Assembly (NCBI GenBank): GCA_003602535.1
Contig: QQSA01000040.1
Coordinates: forward strand, 2,220-7,888
Reading direction: 5' to 3'
DNA: 5,669 nt
Source of the DNA: Candidatus Poseidoniales archaeon
GTDB taxonomy: Archaea; Thermoplasmatota; Poseidoniia; Poseidoniales; Poseidoniaceae
Positions 1 through 5,474 of this stretch are shown in pieces. Numbering within the stretch: position 1 is the stretch's first letter; each line of letters begins with the position of its first letter. A program made the translations under genes and the position numbers. The notes under the pieces are model-generated. The model was given only the letters and a program-made list of their open reading frames with translations, did no database searches and was not told where the DNA came from.

Positions 1-75
1 ATCGCCGAATCGAAAGGTAAGGGATTGAAGAACATCCATTGGGTTGGTGATGAATTATGGGAGATGGAATTGTGA
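1..75 (+). CDS. C-terminal end of an upstream gene (partial, 5' end outside window)
   Basis: Frame 1 is open from the window edge to a TGA at 73-75 and encodes 24 residues that end in HWVGDELWEMEL. The peptide is mixed charged and aromatic and looks like an ordinary protein C-terminus. Its end abuts the next plus-strand gene in the way expected of an operon: the TGA overlaps a GTG codon (GTGA at 72-75) that is a candidate start for that gene, and the alternative ATG start at 57 also lies inside this reading frame. Too little is visible to name a family. The coding call rests on the uninterrupted frame and the overlap geometry only. Confidence 0.5.
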   Translation: MAESKGKGLKNIHWVGDELWEMEL

Positions 76-656
76 AGGCGCGATATCTAGTTTGCATTTT
101 TGTTAGTTTAGCATTGATTATGCCGTCATCTGCGGCAGATGTAGAAGGTGGAGTTAATGTTGAACCGGTTATTGAAGATACAATCTTTGAATCATTAAAT
201 CACACAGTAAATACCACTGATTTAGAAGATTGGAATATCACAATGACCCTCAATGATGCTGCTTACAATAATAATACAACATTTACGCTTACTACTCAAA
301 TTTGCAATAATGAAGGCGTTTGCTTCGCACCTTCACAAGCGACAATCCTGACCGAAGACAACAAGACATTCACGTCAGGAGTAACTACAATAGAAGATCA
401 TTCTTATGTGAATTGGAGAGTTACTGCAAATTATACCGATGACAATGATACAACAGAAAAGTTCCCATCATCCGGTTTCTACAAAACTTGGTCTGATTGT
501 TGGTATCACGATGGAGAATGGGGTGGAAATGGCTGCCCTGAGGCTGAGACTGTAGAAGAAGAAAAGAAGGAAGACGATGATGATTCATTGCCTGCATTAG
601 GAATCATTGCCACAGCAGGAACTATTGCAATGGCAGCGTTTATTCGCTACGAATAA
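57..656 (+). CDS. Secreted, tail-anchored acidic protein with DsbD-N-like C-x5-C motif
   Basis: This is a predicted exported envelope protein of 199 residues. Residues 7-27 form a signal peptide: KAR, then a hydrophobic stretch, then a PSSA-A cleavage-like site. The mature part is rich in N-glycosylation sequons (N48, N52, N60, N72, N73, N102, N125, N130). It contains QICNNEGVCFAP at 81-92. The C-x5-C spacing and following Pro resemble the active-site region of the DsbD N-terminal immunoglobulin-like domain, so a thiol-redox or structural disulfide role is possible but inferred. A second cysteine pair is C148/C160. An acidic linker (163-176) leads to LPALG and one hydrophobic helix (about 178-195) ending in RYE, which should anchor the protein outside the cell. 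ATG 57 is preceded by GGTGAT at 46-51. GTG 72, which overlaps the upstream stop, is an equally good signal-peptide start. Its 3' end overlaps the convergent gene by 17 bases. No enzymatic function is assigned. Confidence 0.8.
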   Translation: MGDGIVKARYLVCIFVSLALIMPSSAADVEGGVNVEPVIEDTIFESLNHTVNTTDLEDWNITMTLNDAAYNNNTTFTLTTQICNNEGVCFAPSQATILTEDNKTFTSGVTTIEDHSYVNWRVTANYTDDNDTTEKFPSSGFYKTWSDCWYHDGEWGGNGCPEAETVEEEKKEDDDDSLPALGIIATAGTIAMAAFIRYE

Positions 657-969
657 ATTCTACGAGTCGTTCGATAAATCGCCTTTGTTCTGGTCCAAAA
701 TCTGTAATTGTCACAGTTACTCCGTTAGAATTTAATTTACCATTTAGAAATCCTCTACGATTGATATCTGAAGGAACTAATGGCAGGTTTTTTGCTTTCA
801 AATTGAACGAAACTCCTTCGGTATTGACCTTTATCTTCATCTCATCAGTTATTGCTTCTTGAATCAAAGCTAGCAATTCTTCGGAAGATTCACCGCCACC
901 ATAGGCCGAAAGAAAACCAAGATTGGTCTCATTTTGCTCAAGGAGATGGTCCAATCCTCTGCCACTCAA
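640..969 (-). CDS. Small soluble protein of unknown function, TTG start
   Basis: This gene encodes a 109-residue cytoplasmic-looking protein with no signal peptide, membrane helix or cysteine. The N-terminal half is helical (LLALIQEAITDEMK around 32-45). Strand-like segments follow (KIKVNTEGVSFNLKAK, then GVTVTITDF), and a charged helix ends it (GPEQRRFIERLVEFIRSE). The final 25 residues faintly resemble the end of PilZ domains, but the N-terminal RxxxR and D/NxSxxG motifs are absent, so no family is assigned. The start is TTG at 969-967. It is supported by a strong ribosome binding site, GAGGTG at 980-975, five bases upstream, and no ATG competes. That site overlaps the TGA of the upstream SAP gene (981-979), so the two genes are 9 bases apart and probably translationally coupled. 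It is the last gene of the minus-strand operon and its end overlaps the convergent secreted-protein gene. Confidence 0.75.
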   Translation of the reverse strand: MSGRGLDHLLEQNETNLGFLSAYGGGESSEELLALIQEAITDEMKIKVNTEGVSFNLKAKNLPLVPSDINRRGFLNGKLNSNGVTVTITDFGPEQRRFIERLVEFIRSE

Positions 970-978
970 TATAACACC

Positions 979-3048
979 TCACGCAATCGTTTGAATCAAA
1001 TTCCATCCAACGACCTTACCGGTAGTTGCATCCATTGCTAAAGATAGAGTGTTGTCCCACTGTTTGCCGCCACTGGAAGAGGTCCATGAACGAGTCATGT
1101 CTAATGTGGTGGCTCCTGTGTCACCAGAATTTAGACTGTTCAATATATCTGTGTAATCGCCATCTGGAGTCACTACGAAAATTCCAATTCTAGTTTCTGG
1201 GTGATATTGGCCTGATGATGTAAAGAAACCATCATCACCAATAAGATTTGAAAATCGGCCTTCTTTTGTCAGGCGCTCCTCTAACATGTTAATACTCAAA
1301 ATCTTAGGAATATCTTCTCGACTATGAGAAACCGTGTCGTCATAACCTCCATGCCCAATATACGTACAATTTGAACTGCTGGGGTTGCCTGTAATCTCTA
1401 ATTCGACCCAGCCTGAATTTGGGTCTATGCTAACCCATGATAAATTCCAGCGAGTTGCCCCGGATTCGGTATTACGATCATCCCTTGCTCGCCAAATATA
1501 ACCGTCATCATTCAATGCTGCATTTGCTGCAACTGCTTCGGGCATATTCGATGAGGACAAGCACGCAACTGCCGCTTCTAACGAATTTGAACGAAGACTG
1601 CTATTGTCTGGCATATGCAATTCGTAAGTACCCCAATCGATTAATTCCTCAGTGGTTGGAACATCATTAACCGCTCTAGGAGATTGGTAACTTCTACCTA
1701 GATCTAGTAACTTCTCGCCTCTAATCAAACTTGTTTTTGACATTTCTAATTCGAGTGATAGGGAGCCCTCGGGTAGCACAAAATCTGCAAATTCTTTGGA
1801 AAAACTGCCACAAGAAGATTTGTCTCCCTCATCACCAGATATCTGGATATCAACAGTTTGTTCAATTGCCCATGGCGAATCTTCCTCAACCCACAAATTG
1901 ATCATTGCATATCCAAAGCAGTTATCTCTGATTTGGCTGTTTTCCATGGAAATCTTCCACACCTCTTCATCGCCTAGTAGTTCGGTTCCTGTGACTCTCC
2001 AATCCCATCCTAGATATGTGCCATTAGCATCAGTATCTATCAGCTTAGTCCCGACCATATCACGTAACTCGACTGGTGAAACGATAATCGCTAGTCCTGG
2101 AGACAAATCATCTAACAGTCCAAGCAAGCCTCCTAATCCATACGACATTGTAGTTCCTTGCGAATAATTTCCATCAAGATTTAACCTCCAATCTGCTTGA
2201 GTTGAGATAACATTTCTTTCAGATATTTCTGTCCAAGACTTGGTATCGAAATCTAGTGTGCCACCTAAGCCGCCGGTTGGGTTATCCATACAATCGTCAG
2301 TTAGTGGATTTGGAATATAACGAGATACAGTAAAAGAATCAAAGCTTCTAGTCTGGACCTTTTCAACCGCTAACCAATCTTCATTTCCATAAGCCCCGGT
2401 TGCTCTAACTGCGCCTAATAATGAATCATCTGCTTGAGAATCTAATTCATTCGCACCACCATTTGTTATGGAGGTTGTTCCTATTCCATCGAATTCTAAT
2501 TGTAAGCGACATGCATCTTTCAATTCATCAGAATCAATGTTTTCTCTAACAAAATCAACATATTCTCCTGTAGCATCGATTTCACCATTCAGAATATTGT
2601 ACTCCATTGAATCTCCATATCTTAGATCATCTGCTGTGAAAGGTTGCAATTGATTGCTGATGTACCAATACCAACCGCCACCTGCAACAATAATTGCTAA
2701 CAATACTGCAAGAACCTTAGGATTCATTATCTGTTCTTGCAGAGTAGTGGATTTACCTGCTAGCACTTTATCAACCGTAGTAATATCAGCAGCCTCTTCG
2801 ATAACTTCGGCTTCGATAAATTCCGCAACCAAAATCTCTTCCTCAATTTCTGAGGTATCTTCTACATCGGGTAATGGTACCGTTTCAACCTCTTCTAAAG
2901 AAATTGAATCTTCATTGAATAAATTCTCTAAACGAGTGATTAAATCGGCTTTACGGCCAGCGACTGAGAGGCCGTTTTCTTTGCACATAGCCTTCAATTC
3001 GGCCACAGTGTGCGAAGATGAGACATACGAATTTGGCTCACTCATCAT
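979..3048 (-). CDS. SAP-domain single-pass membrane protein with large external domain
   Basis: This is a membrane protein of about 689 residues, numbered here from ATG 3048-3046. Residues 13-42 match a SAP motif (TVAELKAMCKENGLSVAG, then RKADLITRLENL), a helix-hairpin-helix-like nucleic-acid-binding module. An acidic linker (about 45-92) leads to one membrane helix (about 112-131, ending WYWYIS). The remaining roughly 555 residues should lie outside the cell. They carry six cysteines (180, 253, 377, 413, 496, 561), enough for three disulfides, and five sequons (N294, N342, N482, N535, N560). The last 200 residues show two segments of similar texture, WNLSWVSIDPNSGWVELEI and LSLAMDATTGKVVGWNLI, faintly like PepSY repeats. 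The open frame extends to TTG 3066, but a GAGG touches that codon with no spacing, so ATG 3048 or 3045 (MSEPNS) is preferred. Neither has a well-spaced ribosome binding site. It is the middle gene of the minus-strand operon. The SAP call is good; overall function is unknown. Confidence 0.85.
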   Translation of the reverse strand: MMSEPNSYVSSSHTVAELKAMCKENGLSVAGRKADLITRLENLFNEDSISLEEVETVPLPDVEDTSEIEEEILVAEFIEAEVIEEAADITTVDKVLAGKSTTLQEQIMNPKVLAVLLAIIVAGGGWYWYISNQLQPFTADDLRYGDSMEYNILNGEIDATGEYVDFVRENIDSDELKDACRLQLEFDGIGTTSITNGGANELDSQADDSLLGAVRATGAYGNEDWLAVEKVQTRSFDSFTVSRYIPNPLTDDCMDNPTGGLGGTLDFDTKSWTEISERNVISTQADWRLNLDGNYSQGTTMSYGLGGLLGLLDDLSPGLAIIVSPVELRDMVGTKLIDTDANGTYLGWDWRVTGTELLGDEEVWKISMENSQIRDNCFGYAMINLWVEEDSPWAIEQTVDIQISGDEGDKSSCGSFSKEFADFVLPEGSLSLELEMSKTSLIRGEKLLDLGRSYQSPRAVNDVPTTEELIDWGTYELHMPDNSSLRSNSLEAAVACLSSSNMPEAVAANAALNDDGYIWRARDDRNTESGATRWNLSWVSIDPNSGWVELEITGNPSSSNCTYIGHGGYDDTVSHSREDIPKILSINMLEERLTKEGRFSNLIGDDGFFTSSGQYHPETRIGIFVVTPDGDYTDILNSLNSGDTGATTLDMTRSWTSSSGGKQWDNTLSLAMDATTGKVVGWNLIQTIA

Positions 3049-3110
3049 TATAGACGGATACTTCAACCTCTTTCAAGGATGGGGCTAGATGTGGCCCTTT
3101 AGGGCCAATC
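3049..3110 (-). other. 62-base operon spacer upstream of the SAP gene
   Basis: This spacer lies between the stop of the two-helix membrane protein gene (3113-3111) and the preferred start of the SAP gene. It contains a GC-rich hairpin at 3107-3092 and, nearer the SAP gene, GAAAGAGGTTGA (3074-3063), whose GAGG would be 18 bases from ATG 3048. That is too far for a standard ribosome binding site. I see no convincing TATA box, so the genes are probably co-transcribed. A separate leaderless promoter cannot be excluded. Confidence 0.4.
3092..3107 (-). other. GC-rich hairpin between two operon genes
   Basis: TGGCCC and GGGCCA are perfect inverted complements around a four-base loop, and they could pair one base pair further in. 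The hairpin sits 3 bases after the stop codon of the upstream gene in the transcript direction. No T-run follows on the minus strand (the next bases are ACATCTAGCCCC), so it does not look like a classical terminator. It may be an RNA-processing or stability element that lets the two genes be expressed at different levels. That role is inference from position only. Confidence 0.35.
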
Positions 3111-4124
3111 TCAGGCATTAGGGTCAACATACGGGGCATATTGTCCATCAACTACAGTATACACTGTCTGGTCATATGTTCCATCTGGTAATTTACGGAA
3201 GAACCAGCCATTGCCTTGGTCTTCATACACATCTTGATTTTCCACAACAGGTGATTCAATTGCCGGCTGTTCAGCAGGAGCAACTTCAGGAGCAGGTTCT
3301 ACAGCTGTTTCAACAGGAGACCCAGTTGGCCCTGCAGCCGGTGGCCCAGTTGGCCCAGCAGCAGGTGGCCCGGTTGGCCCTGCTGCAGTCGGAGGTCCGC
3401 TAGGCCCTGCGCTAATTCTTTCAGAAGATGTTTGGGATAGTACACTTTGTTCTACAGATTCTGGTTTTGGTTCGATAAGACTCTTCACAAATTTACCATT
3501 CTTCTGCGCTCCAATAAATGCGAATGCCGACATTAGTAAGCAAATAACACCTAATGCTGCTAATGGTTTTTGAGTTGGATAGATATCTATGTCTACAATT
3601 ACATCTTTTTGATTAGCACCATCTATGAAAACCTCAATACAATAGGTGCCTGGATCTAGGACGAACTCTTCTTCGTAGACTTTACCTTCTTTCGGATTTT
3701 CAATCATCCAATACCAGTTCGGGAATTCAGATTTACCCGAATACAAATCTTCTTGCACATCAGCGACAGTAAAATCACTACAAGTATCTGCTTCGACAAC
3801 AAAAACCTCGATTTTTTCTGTATCTGCTGGAATATCATTTACCGAAATGGTGATGTCGGCAGGAATATCTGAAAAATCTTCACCGGCAATAGGAGCTCCA
3901 AACAAATAACCGGTTTCAAAATCGACCTTTTTCTGATCAACTTCTAGAGATGTATTGACAAATGGATAAAGTGCAAAAGCGAATAGTAAAGCAGCAATAC
4001 CAAGGTACATGAAGACATTCCATCGAGATCTCTTAAGCGCTTGTTGGTGTTCTTCTAGAGTCAACTCAGGAACTTCTTCCTCTTGAGATTCAACCGTTGG
4101 TTCTTCTACAACTTCATCGGTCAT
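3111..4124 (-). CDS. Two-helix membrane protein with external domain and Pro/Gly/Ala repeat tail
   Basis: This gene encodes a 337-residue protein starting at ATG 4124-4122 (MTDEVVEEP). The order of parts is clear. An acidic N-terminal tail (1-34) precedes the first membrane helix (about 35-56, WNVFMYLGIAALLF onward). An external, strand-rich domain (57-186) has two cysteines (C115, C162) suited to a disulfide. A second helix (about 187-206, PLAALGVICLLMSA) leads to a cytoplasmic tail. The tail holds four 8-residue repeats of the form AGPTGPPA (about 239-270), a Pro/Ala/Glu linker, and a short aromatic C-terminal module (GNGWFFRKLPDGTYD to PYVDPNA, about 304-337). Such flexible tails often act as spacers to a small interaction module. 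The reading frame could extend upstream to ATG 4214, but that codon overlaps the divergent rimK start. It is the first gene of the minus-strand operon. No known family is recognised and function is unknown. Confidence 0.8.
   Translation of the reverse strand: MTDEVVEEPTVESQEEEVPELTLEEHQQALKRSRWNVFMYLGIAALLFAFALYPFVNTSLEVDQKKVDFETGYLFGAPIAGEDFSDIPADITISVNDIPADTEKIEVFVVEADTCSDFTVADVQEDLYSGKSEFPNWYWMIENPKEGKVYEEEFVLDPGTYCIEVFIDGANQKDVIVDIDIYPTQKPLAALGVICLLMSAFAFIGAQKNGKFVKSLIEPKPESVEQSVLSQTSSERISAGPSGPPTAAGPTGPPAAGPTGPPAAGPTGSPVETAVEPAPEVAPAEQPAIESPVVENQDVYEDQGNGWFFRKLPDGTYDQTVYTVVDGQYAPYVDPNA
3316..3410 (-). repeat. In-frame 24-base tandem repeat (AGPTGPPA units)
   Basis: Four copies of a 24-base unit encode AGPTGPPA-type octapeptides in the tail of the membrane protein. 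Copies lie at 3316-3339, 3340-3363 and 3364-3387, and a divergent fourth at 3391-3410 is offset by one inserted codon (3388-3390). Copies differ mostly at third codon positions (for example CCA/CCG and GCT/GCA/GCC). This suggests the repeat is old enough to have drifted while the peptide was kept. The register is not GXY throughout, so it is not a true collagen repeat. Confidence 0.8.
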
Positions 4125-4212
4125 GGCTGTCCCATTACCAATTAGAACTTGAAGTAAACGATGGTTCATTTTCAGCAAAGGACTCAAAAAGGTTAGGTTT
4201 TCACCTAGTAAC
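4125..4212. promoter_or_regulatory. Divergent intergenic region between the membrane-protein operon and rimK
   Basis: These 88 bases separate two divergent starts (ATG 4124 on minus, ATG 4213 on plus) and must hold promoters for both transcripts. Neither start has a clear ribosome binding site, which would fit leaderless or near-leaderless transcripts. A weak TATA-like TTTACTT lies on the minus strand at 4158-4152, about 30 bases before ATG 4124. On the plus strand only an A-rich CTCAAAAAGG at 4183-4192 sits at a suitable distance from 4213. Promoter elements are therefore inferred from gene geometry more than from motifs. Confidence 0.45.
4192..4212 (+). promoter_or_regulatory. Inverted repeat abutting the rimK start codon
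   Basis: The 21 bases before ATG 4213 are self-complementary in two alternative ways. One is TAGGT/ACCTA around a TTTC loop (4194-4207). The other is a longer stem, GTTAGGT with ACC plus TAAC and a three-base bulge (4192-4212). It could be an operator at the transcription start or a hairpin in a short leader. The pairing is seen directly; a regulatory role is inference. Confidence 0.3.
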
Positions 4213-5397
4213 ATGACAACTAGACTAGCAGTATTGTCGCGAGGACCGCGACTATACAGTACTCGACGTCTAGTTGAAGAAGCAAGGTTGCGCGATGTTG
4301 ATGTTGCAGTTTTGGACCCTATGCAGTTTTCTTTGTTTGTAGCAGATCAAGATATTGCCATTATGCACAAGGGACAAAAATTCGATTATGATGCTGTAAT
4401 TCCACGTATTGGGCACTCGATTACTAAGCACGGAGTTTCAGTTTTACGTCATTTAGAACAACTCGATGTATGGACTGCGAATACTAGCCAAGGAATTTTG
4501 CAAAGTAGAGATAAGTTACACTCTTCTCAAATTTTAACAAGAAACCGCATACCTACGCCAAGAACTGCTTATGTTCGCGATATGAAAGATATTGAGAGGG
4601 CAATCGAAGCCGTCGGTGGGCTTCCTGCAGTGGTGAAGGTAACTCAAGGCACTCAGGGTCAGGGTGTTTTCCTAAGGCATACCATACACGAAACTAGAAA
4701 TCTTGTTCAAGGGCTATTAGTTACCGGTAAAGCCGTATTAATCCAAGAATACATTGCAGAAAGTCACGGTAAAGATATCCGGGCATTGGTTGTTGGTGGC
4801 AAAGTTGTTGCTAGTATGCGCAGAAAGGCTAGAGGCAGAGAATTCCGTTCAAATTACCATCTAAACGGTACTGTTGAGAGAGTAGAAATCAGTGATGAAT
4901 ATGCAGAAGTGGCATGCAGAGCAGCCAGAGTTCTGGGATTGAATGTTGCAGGAGTCGACCTTCTGGAAGGAAATGATGGGCCTCTAGTTTTAGAAGTAAA
5001 TTCATCACCAGGATTAGAAGGCATCGAGAAAGCAAGTGGAGTCAATGTAGCTGGCGCAATAATAGACAACGTGTTATCTGAATGCGATTTTAATGAAGTA
5101 AATGTCGATCAGTTGCTGAAGACAATTCCTGGACAAGGAGTTCTGTCTGTACACTTGAGAAACCATCCACATCTTATCGGGTCACCAATCAGTGAAATTT
5201 TCAAAGGTGAAATGCCAGTTTTCGCACTATCTAGAGCTGGTGATTTGATTTGGAATCCGGAGCCTGATTTACAATTGAGATTCCGTGATTCATTGATCTG
5301 TTACGGTGACTTAACTCAGTTAAGAGCTAGCATTAAACGCACTCAACTTGATTTGCCACCGGTTTCAGATGTTGAACCTAGAGAAAGTGAAGTCTGA
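4213..5397 (+). CDS. rimK: RimK-family ATP-grasp alpha-L-glutamate ligase with C-terminal TrkA_C/RCK_C-like domain
   Basis: This enzyme of 394 residues should join L-glutamate to the carboxyl end of a protein or small-molecule acceptor using ATP. The N-terminal pre-ATP-grasp domain has the RimK signature LAVLSRGPRLYSTRRL (5-20) and VIPRIGHSIT (62-71). ATP-grasp landmarks follow: RDK (99-101), K142, the Gly/Gln-rich loop QGTQGQG (145-151), QEYI (178-181), KDIRALVVG (187-195) and FRSN (211-214). Metal and catalytic residues are D249, E261 and N263 in LEVNSSPGLEGIEKASG. This is complete and close to E. coli RimK, which is about 300 residues. Beyond residue 305 an extra domain (about 309-375) has a TrkA_C pattern: LIGSPISEIF, then VFALSRAGDLIWNPEPDLQL, then DSLICYGDLTQL. 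The conserved N-terminus supports ATG 4213. Archaea lack ribosomal protein bS6, so the bacterial substrate name should not be transferred. MptN or CofF-like small-molecule ligases are less likely given the RimK-type N-terminus. Confidence 0.93.
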   Translation: MTTRLAVLSRGPRLYSTRRLVEEARLRDVDVAVLDPMQFSLFVADQDIAIMHKGQKFDYDAVIPRIGHSITKHGVSVLRHLEQLDVWTANTSQGILQSRDKLHSSQILTRNRIPTPRTAYVRDMKDIERAIEAVGGLPAVVKVTQGTQGQGVFLRHTIHETRNLVQGLLVTGKAVLIQEYIAESHGKDIRALVVGGKVVASMRRKARGREFRSNYHLNGTVERVEISDEYAEVACRAARVLGLNVAGVDLLEGNDGPLVLEVNSSPGLEGIEKASGVNVAGAIIDNVLSECDFNEVNVDQLLKTIPGQGVLSVHLRNHPHLIGSPISEIFKGEMPVFALSRAGDLIWNPEPDLQLRFRDSLICYGDLTQLRASIKRTQLDLPPVSDVEPRESEV

Positions 5398-5434
5398 TCT
5401 CATATTCCTCACTTCTATCACCTAGCATAGCCTT

Positions 5435-5474
5435 GCAGCAACTTGAATTATTCAATAGAAGCTGCTTTTTTCTT
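5435..5474 (+). terminator. Hairpin plus T-tract downstream of rimK
   Basis: On the plus strand an outer stem GCAGC (5435-5439) with GCTGC (5461-5465) encloses an inner stem TTGAA (5443-5447) with TTCAA (5451-5455). TTTTTTCTT (5466-5474) follows directly. This lies 37 bases after the rimK stop. Archaeal polymerases stop at T-runs without needing a hairpin, so the T-tract alone may suffice. It overlaps the 3' end of the convergent partial gene, whose Lys codons create the T-run, so part of the signal may be coincidental. Confidence 0.4.

Noticed and set aside
640..969. PilZ domain assignment for the 109-residue protein
   Set aside because: Only the final helix-like stretch resembles the end of PilZ domains. 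The c-di-GMP-binding RxxxR and D/NxSxxG motifs are missing.
1437..2167. Two short plus-strand open frames inside the SAP gene (1437-1670 and 1796-2167)
   Set aside because: They are antisense to the outer domain, have no ribosome binding site, and give Leu/Ser/Pro-rich peptides with no domain-like pattern.
3049..3066. TTG at 3066 as the start of the SAP gene
   Set aside because: The only GAGG directly touches the TTG, leaving no spacing for ribosome binding, and the six added residues add nothing to the SAP domain. ATG 3048 or 3045 is more natural, though its own ribosome binding site is also poor.
2654..3088. Plus-strand open frame opposite the N-terminus of the SAP gene
   Set aside because: It mirrors the acidic linker as a Ser/Thr/Ile-rich peptide of low complexity and lies wholly antisense to a well-supported gene. 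It is a shadow frame.
3176..3403. Plus-strand Gln/Leu-rich open frame across the tandem repeat
   Set aside because: Its odd composition comes from reading the Pro/Gly/Ala repeat on the wrong strand. It has no start context and lies within a real gene.
3316..3410. Collagen-like triple helix or CRISPR-like repeat
   Set aside because: The peptide does not keep Gly at every third residue, and the DNA units are contiguous in-frame coding repeats with no spacers.
4125..4214. Upstream extension of the two-helix membrane protein to ATG 4214
   Set aside because: It would make two divergent start codons share one CATG and leave no room for promoters. The added 30 residues look like translated intergenic DNA, while MTDEVVEEP at 4124 begins a typical acidic cytoplasmic tail.
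4854..5069. Minus-strand 71-residue open frame inside rimK
   Set aside because: It is antisense to the catalytic ATP-grasp region. The peptide shows no plausible fold or start signal.
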